In this document: one piece after another, positions 8,409 to 18,700 of the stretch
Numbering within the stretch: position 1 is the stretch's first letter
Layout of the letters: each line of letters starts with the position of its first letter
Assembly (NCBI GenBank): GCA_022567155.1
Contig: JADFHN010000014.1
Location: forward strand, 1 to 63,288
Origin: Bacteroidota bacterium
GTDB taxonomy: Bacteria; Bacteroidota; Bacteroidia; Cytophagales; Cyclobacteriaceae
Direction of reading: 5' to 3'
Length of the DNA: 63,288 bases
Made by a program: the position numbers and the translations under genes
Notes under the pieces: model-generated
Database searches by the model: none
Seen by the model: the letters and a program-made list of their open reading frames with translations, nothing else
What the model was told of the DNA's origin: nothing

Positions 8409-8432
8409 ATTATTCATGAATTCATGAATAAT
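8409..8432. promoter_or_regulatory. 24-bp perfect palindrome upstream of DUF819 gene
   Basis: Positions 8409-8432 form a perfect palindrome (half-site ATTATTCATGAA) 36 bp before the ATG of the DUF819 gene. Its length, perfection and position suit a binding site for a dimeric regulator, though a hairpin is equally possible. Confidence 0.45.
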
Positions 8433-8467
8433 CCGGGTTAAGTGTTTTGATTTTTATTATTTTAACT

Positions 8468-9721
8468 ATGGAAAACTCCAGTACAGCTTTGATCACCAAT
8501 GATGCAGCAGTTTTCGGCCTGCTAATGATGATTCTTATGCTGGTTTTTTATACTTCGTCATTAAAAACCCCATTCTGGAAAAAATTCTATAGATTCATAC
8601 CGGCTATTTTATTGTGCTATTTCATACCTTCTGTATTCAATTCGATGGGAGTTATATCCGGCGAGAAGTCAAATTTGTATTTTGTGGCATCCCGGTATCT
8701 GCTGCCGGCAAGTCTGGTGCTTCTCACTATCAGCGTAGATCTAAAAGAGATAATAAAATTAGGCAAAAAAGCTATTATCATGTTCTTCACCGGCACGGTG
8801 GGTATTATTCTCGGAGGTCCAATTGCAATCCTGCTTACTTCCATTGTAGCTCCGGAGATTGTAGGCGGGTCGGGGCCGGAAGAAGTCTGGCGTGGTATGT
8901 CAACGGTTGCCGGAAGCTGGATTGGTGGTAGTGCAAACCAGGCAACAATGCTTGAGGTATTTGAACCCAGCGGCGACCTGTTTTCGACGATGATTGCCGT
9001 AGATGTGATCATAGCCAATATCTGGATGGCATTTCTGCTGTATGGTGCCAGCAGGTCTGATAGCATCGATAAATTCCTGAAAGCGGATGCTTCGGCGATC
9101 GATCACCTAAAATCCAGGGTGGAAGAATACCGAAAAAGCATTGCCAAAATCCCCACATTGTCCGAAACAATGGTTGTACTTGGTGTAGGATTTGGCGCAA
9201 CAGGCATTGCCCACCTGATGGCCGACAGCATTGCCCCTTTCATCCAGGAAAATGCACCCTACCTTGCCCGTTTCAGTTTAACAAAATCGTTTTTCTGGCT
9301 TGTAGTAATTGCTACTGCAATTGGCCTGGGGCTGTCATTCACACGGTTCAAAAAGCTCGAGGGTGTTGGTGCCAGCAGGTTGGGGACCGTGTTGATATAT
9401 GTGTTGGTGGCAACCATCGGAACACGTATGAATATCATGGCCGTTTTTGATAACCCGGGTTTGTTCGTGGTAGGCGCCTTATGGATGATTGTTCATGTTA
9501 TTCTGTTGATTACAGTGGCGAAGCTCATCAAAGCTCCGTTTTTCTTTGTTGCGGTCGGAAGCCAGGCAAATATTGGGGGAGCTGCTTCAGCTCCCGTTGT
9601 GGCATCTGCATTTCATCCGTCGTTAGCTCCGGTTGGTGTGCTGCTTGCAGTATTGGGCTACGTGATCGGTACCTATGGCGCTTTTGTTTGCGGACTTATG
9701 ATGCAGGCTGTATCGCCATGA
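8468..9721 (+). CDS. DUF819 (YjcL-like) integral membrane protein
   Basis: A 417-residue protein with about ten to twelve membrane segments. Signature stretches such as WRGMSTVAGSWIGGSANQ in the first half and GSQANIGGAASAPVVASAF near the end mark it as DUF819/YjcL. These inverted-repeat glycine-rich motifs resemble those of secondary transporters. The substrate is not known. I start at ATG 8468 (MENSSTAL) rather than the in-frame TTG at 8447, because the extra residues are poorly supported. A cluster of palindromes directly upstream suggests regulation. Confidence 0.82.
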   Translation: MENSSTALITNDAAVFGLLMMILMLVFYTSSLKTPFWKKFYRFIPAILLCYFIPSVFNSMGVISGEKSNLYFVASRYLLPASLVLLTISVDLKEIIKLGKKAIIMFFTGTVGIILGGPIAILLTSIVAPEIVGGSGPEEVWRGMSTVAGSWIGGSANQATMLEVFEPSGDLFSTMIAVDVIIANIWMAFLLYGASRSDSIDKFLKADASAIDHLKSRVEEYRKSIAKIPTLSETMVVLGVGFGATGIAHLMADSIAPFIQENAPYLARFSLTKSFFWLVVIATAIGLGLSFTRFKKLEGVGASRLGTVLIYVLVATIGTRMNIMAVFDNPGLFVVGALWMIVHVILLITVAKLIKAPFFFVAVGSQANIGGAASAPVVASAFHPSLAPVGVLLAVLGYVIGTYGAFVCGLMMQAVSP

Positions 9722-9745
9722 AGTCACATTTCTTAGTTGACAGGG

Positions 9746-10312
9746 TTAGTTAAGTGAATCCAGATTACCTTCGGGGCCGGGTTTTTGAACGAAATTTTCA
9801 AGTTTTCCAATTTCCTGATCGATCGTCCATAAACCAACACCATCCTCTCCGATAATATCAAAGAGCTCAAGTGCCCTGCGTGCCAGCATTTCTTCTTCGC
9901 GCTGTTCAAGTACAAACCATTGTAGAAAATGAAATGTAGTAAAATCTTTTATTGAAAAACAGTGGTCCACCAACTTGTTGATCGATTTTGTGACTTCGAT
10001 CTCGTGTTCTAGAATGAGTTCAAATATTTCATGAAGGCTTTTAAAATCATGCGGTATCCCGGTGATTTCAGGTTGTAGTGCATGGCCGCCGGCATTATTT
10101 ACATACCCAAACAATTTGAGCATATGCTGACGCTCTTCTTCAGAGTGACTGTACAAAAAATCAGAAGAAGTGGAGTAGCCTTCCTTATCACACCACGAAG
10201 CCATTGACAGGTAGTATGCGGAAGATTTACCCTCAAGCAGTATCTGCTGATTCAGTCGTTCCTCTGTTTCAAGTGTAAGCGACCGTTTTGTAGTTACCAT
10301 TTGTTTTTTCAT
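9746..10312 (-). CDS. ferritin (non-haem, FtnA-like)
   Basis: A 188-residue four-helix-bundle iron-storage protein. Ferroxidase-centre ligands are visible: Glu in LLEGKSSAYYLSMASW, the EEERQHM pair on the second helix, HEIEVTKSI on the third and EQREEE on the fourth. It oxidises Fe(II) and stores Fe(III) in a 24-mer cytosolic cage. ATG 10312 (MKKQMVTT) is preferred; an upstream in-frame start at 10333 would add seven residues and MVTTK at 10300 is another option. No Fur-box-like repeat was recognised. The gene stands alone, convergent with the DUF819 gene. Confidence 0.9.
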   Translation of the reverse strand: MKKQMVTTKRSLTLETEERLNQQILLEGKSSAYYLSMASWCDKEGYSTSSDFLYSHSEEERQHMLKLFGYVNNAGGHALQPEITGIPHDFKSLHEIFELILEHEIEVTKSINKLVDHCFSIKDFTTFHFLQWFVLEQREEEMLARRALELFDIIGEDGVGLWTIDQEIGKLENFVQKPGPEGNLDSLN

Positions 10313-10417
10313 GGTTAAGATATTTATCCACAAATATACCTATATCATTGATTTTGCAAAATCAATGCTGATATACCATGATTATTAATGCTGACTAATA
10401 GTAGCATTAGATAGAGC

Positions 10418-10738
10418 TTACTGCTTTTGAGGCTTGTGTACAGAAACGACTTTATCCCTTTGCGTTACCCAGTATACAGCATAAATAAATAGAATACCCA
10501 TGAGTTCAGTCACAAATAAAACCTCTTCGTAACCAAATCGTGAATAGGAACCCCTGATTCCTGACAAAAGGGCTCCGATTGCAATATAAACGTTGCCTAA
10601 AAACCGGGTGTTGGCAATTCTTTCAGATGCCATCTTCAAGTATTTGAATGCGGAAAAAACGACCTCGCCAGGCAGAAATATCAATGCATAGATATTAATA
10701 AACGGAAAGAAATATTTAAACCACTGCCAGCTAAGCAT
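10418..10738 (-). CDS. small membrane protein of unknown function
   Basis: A 106-residue protein with about three hydrophobic segments (FPFINIYALIFLPGEVVF, FLGNVYIAIGALLSGI, ELMGILFIYAVYWV) and a basic, soluble C-terminus. I do not recognise a family. It is co-directional with the ferritin gene, 85 bp upstream of it. The AraC-type regulator is divergent, 185 bp away, and could control it. Confidence 0.55.
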   Translation of the reverse strand: MLSWQWFKYFFPFINIYALIFLPGEVVFSAFKYLKMASERIANTRFLGNVYIAIGALLSGIRGSYSRFGYEEVLFVTELMGILFIYAVYWVTQRDKVVSVHKPQKQ

Positions 10739-10869
10739 GCTTCCTGTAAGCCTGCTTACTTCCTGCGCTTCGGGCTTTAGTTTTGATAATTATCCTGAAA
10801 AAAGATGTCGAAACATGTATAAAAAGTATTCGAAAACGGATAACTTAGCCGGACCATTACATTATATTG

Positions 10870-10902
10870 TTTGGTTGTATAGATTGTAATTCAGTAACTT
10901 TG
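10870..10902 (+). promoter_or_regulatory. Bacteroidota-type promoter before the AraC gene
   Basis: A TTTG at 10870-10873 and TAACTTTG at 10895-10902 fit the -33 and -7 boxes (TTTG, TAnnTTTG) of the Bacteroidota primary sigma factor with a 21-base spacer. The start codon of the AraC-type gene is 20 bases downstream. Confidence 0.6.
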
Positions 10903-10922
10903 CAGATTTTAAACACAAATTT

Positions 10923-11843
10923 GTGATCATAGAACAATCTATCGTGCCGGTTGCTTTTCCTGAAGGTACTGCTGATGTTGAGCAAGTGCTGATAGACGAC
11001 GCTTCTCAGACATTTTCTCTTTCGATAAATGCCGATCATGAAATTCTTGTTGAAGTAGATAAAAACTACATACTATTTTTTCTATCTGATGATTGTACAA
11101 TAAATTTCGAATTGCAGGATCCGGCAGCAGGAGAGGTGATGAACAGTGGGGGTATGATGATGTTTTCCTATCCTTTTGCAAAATCACAAATTATTATCCG
11201 GCCAGAATCCGACTGTAAATTGAACATGCTGGCAATATCAATCGGAAAACTCCATTCACTTTTTGGAAGCGATTTTGGTGTTGACAGAGATGCACTGAAC
11301 ACTTTTATGGGATCATTTAAAATGAAAAAATATTTTACAAATAAGCCGATTCACCCGGAAGTATCAGTGATATTTTATCAGATGTTCAACCATCCTTTTT
11401 CAAATGTACAACAGAAGTTGTACCTGCAGGGTAAAGTGATGGAGATTATCAGTTATTTCTTAAAAAAGGAAGAAGTAAAAAGTGAACTTGAAATTCAGTG
11501 TCCTTTTGTAAGCGATCATCTTGAGATGGAAAAAATTAAAGCTGCGAGAGATATCGTAGTTGGAGATCTTCAGCAACCACCCTCAATTCGCGACCTTGCC
11601 AGGGCGGTAGGTACCAATGAATATAAATTGAAAATCGGATTTAAGAGTATGTTTGGCACCTCGGTGTATGCGTATCTATCAGAATACCGGATGCAGAGAG
11701 CACGTCAGTTGCTTGAAAAAAAGGGAATGAATATTAAGGAGATAGCACACCGGATTGGATATGCCAATCCGAGTCATTTTATAGCCGCATACAAGAAAAA
11801 ATTCGGGATTACACCCAAAAAACACCTGAAACGGACAGTTTAG
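10923..11843 (+). CDS. AraC-family transcriptional regulator
   Basis: A 306-residue regulator. Residues 1-200 form an unassigned sensor region. The C-terminal 100 residues hold two helix-turn-helix motifs (IRDLARAVGTNEYKLKIGFKSMFG and IKEIAHRIGYANPSHFIAAYKKKFG) ending in TPKKHLK. The arrangement resembles PchR-like siderophore-responsive regulators, which would fit the ferritin nearby, but the ligand is not predictable. Translation most likely begins at the GTG at 10923, just after a good -33/-7 promoter. The 3' end overlaps the convergent kinase-like gene through a shared TTAG (11840-11843). Confidence 0.85.
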   Translation: MIIEQSIVPVAFPEGTADVEQVLIDDASQTFSLSINADHEILVEVDKNYILFFLSDDCTINFELQDPAAGEVMNSGGMMMFSYPFAKSQIIIRPESDCKLNMLAISIGKLHSLFGSDFGVDRDALNTFMGSFKMKKYFTNKPIHPEVSVIFYQMFNHPFSNVQQKLYLQGKVMEIISYFLKKEEVKSELEIQCPFVSDHLEMEKIKAARDIVVGDLQQPPSIRDLARAVGTNEYKLKIGFKSMFGTSVYAYLSEYRMQRARQLLEKKGMNIKEIAHRIGYANPSHFIAAYKKKFGITPKKHLKRTV

Positions 11844-12538
11844 CCTTGCCTGGATACGATGAGCTGATATATGGAATTTACAATTTCAGATGATTTCATC
11901 GTACTTACATTATAAACTACATCAAAAACAGTGTCATCTTTCACCTTTCCAAAATAATAATTTCTAAGATCAGACCGCTGCTTGTCGGAGATTTTGATAT
12001 GTTTTTCAGCACTTTGCTCCGTGGTGTTAAATTCTATAGCCTCCTTTTTTATCCGCCATTCAAGCGGAGCGCTGAACCAGATATGCAGGCTTTTTTTCAG
12101 ATGCCTGGTAAGGGCCACGCCTCCGCGTCCGAGGATAACCACATTTCCCTCTTTTGCGGCAGTTTCAATTACCTCTTTGATTGTTTTTTTAATTTTTATA
12201 TCACTTGGATAGTTTTTATCTGAGAGAGAAAGTAATATTTCTTCAAAAATGTTCTTTTCCTGCTCATTAAGTAGTCTTTCAATTTTGTCCGGATGTATCC
12301 GTAGTTTATTGGCGGATTTTACAAGGATTTCCTTACTCAGATATTTCCATTTAACAGGCTTGCCAAACGGGTGCTTTTTTTGGTTTAATTTCTTCACCAG
12401 TTTTTCAATGATAGGTAATCCATCACATCCGGTTTGTCGTGAAATGGTTACAACCAACCCTTGTCCGTCCTTTTCTTTACGCATCTGATTTTCATCAAAT
12501 TTGGCGGACAGATATTTTGATAAAGCGTTTTGTAACAT
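11840..12538 (-). CDS. cytidylate-kinase-like P-loop protein (PF13189 type)
   Basis: A 232-residue protein of the cytidylate_kin2 family. The N-terminal region LVVTISRQTGCDGLPIIEKL carries the modified nucleotide-binding loop typical of the family instead of a classic GxGKST motif. VVILGRGG follows in the middle and LHIWFSAPLEWRIKKEA in the LID region. The family is common in Bacteroidota; the substrate is not established, and a phosphate transfer to a nucleotide or another small molecule is only inferred. The last four bases overlap the AraC-type gene end-to-end on the opposite strand. Confidence 0.75.
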   Translation of the reverse strand: MLQNALSKYLSAKFDENQMRKEKDGQGLVVTISRQTGCDGLPIIEKLVKKLNQKKHPFGKPVKWKYLSKEILVKSANKLRIHPDKIERLLNEQEKNIFEEILLSLSDKNYPSDIKIKKTIKEVIETAAKEGNVVILGRGGVALTRHLKKSLHIWFSAPLEWRIKKEAIEFNTTEQSAEKHIKISDKQRSDLRNYYFGKVKDDTVFDVVYNVSTMKSSEIVNSIYQLIVSRQG

Positions 12539-12795
12539 CTGGTTTTAAAGAGTTTCGTTTATTGTTAAAAAGTTAATAAATAATCGCATAAGACAGGACA
12601 TTTAAAGCTAAAATTTTGATATGTTTTTTCCATTCGAAGAAGCCGATTCACCAAAAATGACTGTCATTCATTTTTTCAGGTAAAATAGAGCATTTTTGTT
12701 GGTAAGGTAATGCATTTTAACCCGGGAAACGGGAAAGTTACTGCTTCTGTTGTTGATTTTGTATAATTCCCATCTTATCCGGAATACCTCTTATT

Positions 12796-15057
12796 TTACT
12801 GGTTTCTCCGTAGTTGGTTCAGTGCGGAACCGGCTCTGAACCATTCGATCTGATTATCATTGTACGTGTGATTCGTAACAATCTGATCGGAGAATCCGTC
12901 AGCGTGCTTCAAAAGGAGAGTAACAGGTTTTCCGGGTGCGAATCCTTCAAGGTCCAGTGTATTAATTGTATCATCCTCCCGAATTTTGTCGTAGTCGTCT
13001 TCGTTGGCAAAAGTAAGTGCCAGCATTCCCTGTTTTTTCAGGTTAGTTTCGTGAATCCTGGCGAATGATTTTACCAGCACAATCCGTACACCAAGGTGTC
13101 GTGGTTCCATGGCTGCATGTTCACGCGAAGATCCTTCGCCGTAATTATGATCGCCTACCACTACGGTGGGTGTTCCTGCTGCCTTTAATGCCCTGGCTGT
13201 AGCAGGTACAGAGCCATATTCACCTGTCAGTGCATTTTTTACTGAATCCGTTGCTTCATTAAAATAATTGACGGCTCCTGTAAGCAGGTTTTCGGAAATA
13301 TTATCCAGATGCCCGCGATAGCGCAACCACGGTCCGGCCATTGATATATGATCGGTTGTACATTTGCCTTTGGCTTTTATAAGCAGCTTCATACCTGTTA
13401 TATTTTTACTGTTCCAGGCCTCGAAAGGTGTTAACAACTGGAGACGCTTCGAATCTGGATCCACGCTGATCTCTATGGAATCACCATCTTCAGCCGGGGC
13501 AAGATAACCGTTGTCTTCAACAGCAAATCCTTTTACAGGAAAGTCAATGCCGGAAGGCTCTTCAAGTTTCACATTTTCTCCGGATTCGCTTACCAGGCTA
13601 TCTGTCAATGGATTGAATGTCAGATCACCCGCTATCGCCATTGCGGTTACAATTTCCGGAGAGGCCACAAACGAGTGGGTGTTGGGATTGCCGTCATTTC
13701 TTTTGGCAAAATTACGGTTGAAAGAAGTAATTATGGAATTTTTTCTGTTTGGGTCGTTGGTATGTCTTGCCCATTGACCGATACAAGGGCCACAAGCATT
13801 TGCAAGCACTACGCCTCCCATTTTTTTAAATATATCCAGGTATCCATCCCTTTCAACAGTAAATCGTACCATTTCTGATCCCGGGGTAATCGTATATTCA
13901 GCTTTTACTTTAAGATTTTTATCAATAGCCTGCTGTGCAATCGAAGCGGCACGTGTAATATCTTCATATGATGAGTTGGTACATGATCCGATTAGCCCCA
14001 CTTCCAGTTTATCAGGCCATCCGTTTTTCCTGACTTCATTGGCGAATTCCGATATCGGAGTAGCCCTGTCAGGTGTAAACGGGCCGTTAATATGCGGTTC
14101 AAGCTCAGAAAGATTTATTTCAATGAGTTCATCGAAATATTGTTCGGGGTTTGCATAAACTTCCGGATCACCTGTAAGGTGTTCTTTTACCTGGTCGGCA
14201 AGACCGGCAACTTCTTCACGTTCGGTACCACGCAGGTATGCAGCCATGGAAGCATCATACCCGAAAGTGGATGTAGTGGCACCAATTTCAGCACCCATAT
14301 TACAAATGGTTCCTTTACCCGTGCAGGAGAGGCTTTCTGCACCTTCGCCAAAATATTCAACGATACAGTCTGTGCCGCCTTTTACGGTGAGAATGCCCGC
14401 TACTTTTAATATCACATCTTTGGCGCTTGTCCAGCCGATTAGTTTTCCTGTCAACTTTACGCCAATCAGTTTGGGATATTTCAATTCCCAGGGCATTCCT
14501 GCCATCACATCTACTGCATCGGCTCCGCCAACGCCTACGGCAATCATTCCAAGGCCACCGGCATTTACCGTGTGCGAATCGGTTCCGATCATCAGTCCTC
14601 CCGGAAAAGCATAATTTTCCAGAATAACCTGGTGAATAATACCTGCACCTGGTTTCCAGAAACCAATTCCGTATTTGGATGAAACCGCTTCGAGAAAGTT
14701 AAACACTTCTGCATTTGCCGTTTTAGCTGCTTTCAGGTCTTCAATAGCGCCGTTTTTGGCTTGGATCAGGTGATCACAATGGACGGTTGACGGTACGGCA
14801 GCCTTATTCTTTCCGGCCATCATAAATTGCAGCAATGCCATTTGGGCTGTAGCATCCTGCATGGCTACCCGGTCCGGGGCAAAATCAACATAGGAGTTGC
14901 CTCTTTCAAAGGCATGTGTCGCTTTGCCATCAAATAAGTGCGTATATAGATTTTTTTCGGTTAATGTAAGCGGCTTGCCTACTGCATTTCTCGCGGCTTC
15001 TATCCTGTCAGGGAGGCGGTTGTAAACCGCTTTTATCATTTCAATGTCAAATACCAT
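12796..15057 (-). CDS. aconitate hydratase
   Basis: A 753-residue TCA-cycle enzyme interconverting citrate and isocitrate, of the mitochondrial-type aconitase group. The three [4Fe-4S] ligands are Cys359 in GSCTNSSY and Cys422 and Cys425 in NACGPCIG, the positions expected for this type. IGTDSHT and, in the C-terminal swivelling domain, [10 protein letters not shown] (substrate-binding Arg) are also present. I start at the ATG at 15057 ([15 protein letters not shown]); the TTG at 15069 would add four residues without support. A TAGTTTTG -7-like box lies about 50 bp upstream. It is cytosolic and monocistronic. Confidence 0.95.
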   Translation of the reverse strand: MVFDIEMIKAVYNRLPDRIEAARNAVGKPLTLTEKNLYTHLFDGKATHAFERGNSYVDFAPDRVAMQDATAQMALLQFMMAGKNKAAVPSTVHCDHLIQAKNGAIEDLKAAKTANAEVFNFLEAVSSKYGIGFWKPGAGIIHQVILENYAFPGGLMIGTDSHTVNAGGLGMIAVGVGGADAVDVMAGMPWELKYPKLIGVKLTGKLIGWTSAKDVILKVAGILTVKGGTDCIVEYFGEGAESLSCTGKGTICNMGAEIGATTSTFGYDASMAAYLRGTEREEVAGLADQVKEHLTGDPEVYANPEQYFDELIEINLSELEPHINGPFTPDRATPISEFANEVRKNGWPDKLEVGLIGSCTNSSYEDITRAASIAQQAIDKNLKVKAEYTITPGSEMVRFTVERDGYLDIFKKMGGVVLANACGPCIGQWARHTNDPNRKNSIITSFNRNFAKRNDGNPNTHSFVASPEIVTAMAIAGDLTFNPLTDSLVSESGENVKLEEPSGIDFPVKGFAVEDNGYLAPAEDGDSIEISVDPDSKRLQLLTPFEAWNSKNITGMKLLIKAKGKCTTDHISMAGPWLRYRGHLDNISENLLTGAVNYFNEATDSVKNALTGEYGSVPATARALKAAGTPTVVVGDHNYGEGSSREHAAMEPRHLGVRIVLVKSFARIHETNLKKQGMLALTFANEDDYDKIREDDTINTLDLEGFAPGKPVTLLLKHADGFSDQIVTNHTYNDNQIEWFRAGSALNQLRRNQ

Positions 15058-15104
15058 AATTATTGCCAAAATTTAGTGCTAAATGATGCTTTTTAAAACG
15101 ATGT

Positions 15105-15112
15105 CAAAACTA
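15105..15112 (-). promoter_or_regulatory. -7 element for the aconitase gene
   Basis: On the minus strand this reads TAGTTTTG, matching TAnnTTTG, 48 bases before the chosen aconitase start. No clear -33 box is seen at the usual distance, so the call rests on the -7 element alone. Confidence 0.35.
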
Positions 15113-15250
15113 CAAAAATTAAATAGATACCATTTTTAATATAAAAAAAGGGAAATACAAGTTACATTTTGCAAAAAAAAGTAATATATATTAGCGTAAA
15201 GGAGATTTTATATTATTTTTCCCCGCTGTAAATCATATAAAATTTCAGTT

Positions 15251-15766
15251 TTGAAGATACTTTTATTCTTATTCTGTTTTATTGCCTCTATCGGCACTTC
15301 TATTGGTCAGAAATGTGAGGATTTTTCGTTATCAGCAGAAATTTCACCTTCCTGTATAGGGCAAAACAACGGCTCAATCAAATTATTATTTAAAAAAGGC
15401 GTACCTCCCTATGAAATACAATGGAAGGATGGTTTTTCAGATATTCGAAAAATGGCACTTTCTTCAGGGAAATATACGGTAATCGTAACTGATAAAGCGG
15501 GGTGCAAAGCAAAGGCCTCTTTTACGGTGGACAATTATCCTTCAATTAATTTAGATATAGACCAAACAAACCGGGGAGCGTACACGGATGTGGAGTTAAG
15601 GATTACAGGCGGAGGTCCGCAACCATTGTCCGTTATGTGGATAAATGCTGAAGGACGGTTAAAAACAACATCCCGGAGTTTAATAGGAGCAAAGAATGGT
15701 AGTTATATTGCAATCGTTACTGATGGACACAATTGCTCTGAAATTATAAAATTCAGAGTGGAATAA
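15251..15766 (+). CDS. secreted SprB-repeat-like protein
   Basis: A 171-residue exported protein with a signal peptide (LLFLFCFIASIGTSIGQ). It carries two SprB-like modules: residues 22-93, with SCIGQNNGSI, PYEIQWKDG and KYTVIVTDKAGC, and a second, weaker one up to the end (SYIAIVTDGHNC). SprB repeats occur in T9SS-exported surface proteins. No C-terminal sorting domain is present, so it may be periplasmic or a partner of the giant adhesin that follows. Translation begins with TTG; no ATG lies nearby in frame. Its stop codon overlaps the ATG of the adhesin (TAATG), which signals coupled translation. Confidence 0.72.
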   Translation: MKILLFLFCFIASIGTSIGQKCEDFSLSAEISPSCIGQNNGSIKLLFKKGVPPYEIQWKDGFSDIRKMALSSGKYTVIVTDKAGCKAKASFTVDNYPSINLDIDQTNRGAYTDVELRITGGGPQPLSVMWINAEGRLKTTSRSLIGAKNGSYIAIVTDGHNCSEIIKFRVE

Positions 15767-18700
15767 TGCACGCAGCTCAATTTATGAGGCTATATTCAGG
15801 GACTATATTATTTACCTTGCTCCTTATTGGAGGGGTCTTTACCACGGGATTTACGCAGATAACCGTTAGTACGGTAATTACCCAGCAACCCACCTGTGCA
15901 GATCCGACGGGTGGAGAGGTTACCGTAACTGTAAGTGGAGGAGTGGATCCATATACGGTTAATATCAACGGTATAACAAACCCTTTGTATAACGAATCAA
16001 TTGCAGGTACACCCGGCCAAACGATATTTTTCCTTCCAGATGTATCTCATGCACCTTTAGGAGAAGGGGCCTATGTCATCAACGCCTTTGATCAGAATCT
16101 CGACATTGATGCTGAAATCATCATCTTAACAATCAGTCAACCTGTGGTAACGGTACCTGGGGCGCCGGTTGACATATGCGAAAATGATGCAGCAGATGAT
16201 ATATCTTTAAGAGTGGGCGCAGTTCCCGGGGGTGGAACATTTACCTTTTCAGGTTCTGGTGTAACCGGTAATTTCTTCAACCCAAGTGGCTTATCAGGGC
16301 TGATAACCATTAATGTTCAGTACGACTTATTCTCCTGTTCAGTCACTGAAACTTTTGATTACAATGTAAATCCTGAGGCAAATCCCGCATTGGCGGGTCC
16401 AAATAATGTGTGTGAAGGCTCTACCGGTAATGTATATACTACAGATCCGGGTCAGACCAATTATATTTGGGCTGTATCTGCTGGCGGTACAATAACAGCA
16501 GGCGGTGGCGCCACAGACAATACCGCAACGGTAACATGGAACACAGCAGGAGCACAAACAGTAACTGTAAATTATACCGATGCCAGCAATTGTAGCGCCA
16601 CTTCACCAACGGTTTATAACGTTACTGTTAACAACCTGCCTACACCTACGATTACCGGTCCGGTGAATCCATGTATTGGTTCAACAGGCAATTTATATTC
16701 CACCGAGGCAGGTCAGGCCAATTATGTGTGGACTGTATCAGCGGGCGGGGTAGTAACATCGGGCGGTGGCGCCACAGACAACACAGTAACGGTAACGTGG
16801 AACACAGCGGGTGCACAGACAGTAAGTGTAAATTATACGGACAGCAATTTATGTACAGCTGTAATACCGACCATTTACAATGTTACGGTACAAAACCTGC
16901 CGGTTCCTACTATCTCCGGGCCAAGCCAGGCTTGTCTTGGATTGACAGGCAACATATACAGTACCGAAGGGGGCCAGACCAATTATTTATGGACCGTATC
17001 GGCTGGAGGCACGATCACCTCGGGTGGGGGCGCCACAGATAATACGGTAACTGTAACCTGGACTGTGACCGGAGCCCAGACGGTGAGCGTGAATTATGAA
17101 GATGCCAACGGCTGTACGGCCACATCGCCTACGGTGTATAATGTAACGGTCAATAATCTGCCTGTTCCTACATTGGCAGGTCCCAATGATGTATGTGAGA
17201 GTTCGACGGGCAATGTATATACGACGGAGCCGGGCCAGACGAACTACGTATGGCTGGTATCGGCCGGTGGCACGGTTACATCGGGCGGTAGCGCCACAGA
17301 CAACACGGTTACGGTAACGTGGAACACGGCAGGTGCGCAGACGGTGAGTGTAAATTACGAAGACGGCAACGGCTGTACGGCAGTAGCGGCAACGGTTTAT
17401 AATGTTACGGTTAACAGCCTTCCGGTGCCGACCCTTGGGGGCCCCAACAGCGTATGCGAAGGAACGACAGGCAACGTATATGCAACTGAAGCAGGTCAGA
17501 CCAATTATGTATGGGCTGTATCAGCGGGCGGGGTAGTAACATCGGGCGGTGGTGCCGCAGACAACACGGTGACGGTAACATGGACCACAGCGGGTGCGCA
17601 GACAGTGAGCGTAAATTACGAAGATGGCAATAGTTGCACGGCTATCACGCCAATAGTCCTTAATGTGAGTGTTGATGCTGCCCCTATAGTTAGTACGCAA
17701 CCAACAGACCAGTCCGGTTGTGAAGGAGGTAATGCCAGTTTCAGTGTTGTAGCAACAGGGACAGGAATAACTTATCAATGGGAGGAAGATAATGGGGGTG
17801 GTTTTACTCCAATGGCAGGTGAGACGGGTGCTACGTTAAATTTGACTGGCCTGTTAGTGAGTATGGATGGATTTGTTTATCGAGTGGTAGTCAGTGGTCC
17901 TAATTGTCCATCGGTAACATCCAACACGGTAAACCTGACTGTTGATACGGCGCCTGTAGTAACCGTAGATCCTGTAAATCAAGCGATATGTGAAGGGGAT
18001 AATGTGACTTTCACGGTAACGGCGACAGGGGACAATCGGACCTATCAATGGCAGGAAAGTACTGATGGAGGTGTCATATTCAATGATTTAGCAGGCGAGA
18101 CATCGGCAAGCCTTACATTAAATTCAGTTTCTGCAACCATGGATGCAAATCGATACCGTGTTGTTGTTGGAGGTACAAATTGCCCATCAGTGAACTCTGC
18201 ATCGGCTTTGTTAACAGTGGTGTCAGCAAGTATTACCGGAGATAATCTAATTTGTCTGGCTACGAGCAGCACCGGCGCCTATCAGGCCCCTGCAGGACAG
18301 TCAAATTATGTATGGACCGTGTCGGGTGGAGGCACTATTGATTCGGGCCAGGGTACTGACGCCATCGTTGTAACATGGTCGAATGAAGCTATTGAATCAG
18401 TAGGCATAACCTACACCACCACCCTTGCCTGCGATGTCAGCACTTCGATAAATGTAAATGTGTTTAACACTACTCCGGCACCGGTTGTTTCAACGCCACA
18501 GGATATATGCCAGGGTGATGCACAACCTGTATTAACTATTGATAATTTTTCGGGCCAAACCGTAACGTGGTACCTTGATCCAGGGTTAACAACCGTAGCT
18601 GGTAGCGGAGAATTTTATACACCTTCTTCAGCCGAACTGGATACATCGGTACCGGGATCTACCAGCTTTTTTGTAACACAGACTATTCCGGGATGCGGCG

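Noticed and set aside
8614-8931. A 105-codon plus-strand frame inside the DUF819 gene
   Set aside because: It is an out-of-frame shadow with Ser/Arg/His-rich, non-protein-like composition; DUF819 motifs are clear in the main frame.
16390-17694. Regular repeats that could be taken for a CRISPR array beside the distant cas6
   Set aside because: The units are 261 bp, without spacers, in frame inside one long coding sequence, and code for a known type of adhesin domain.
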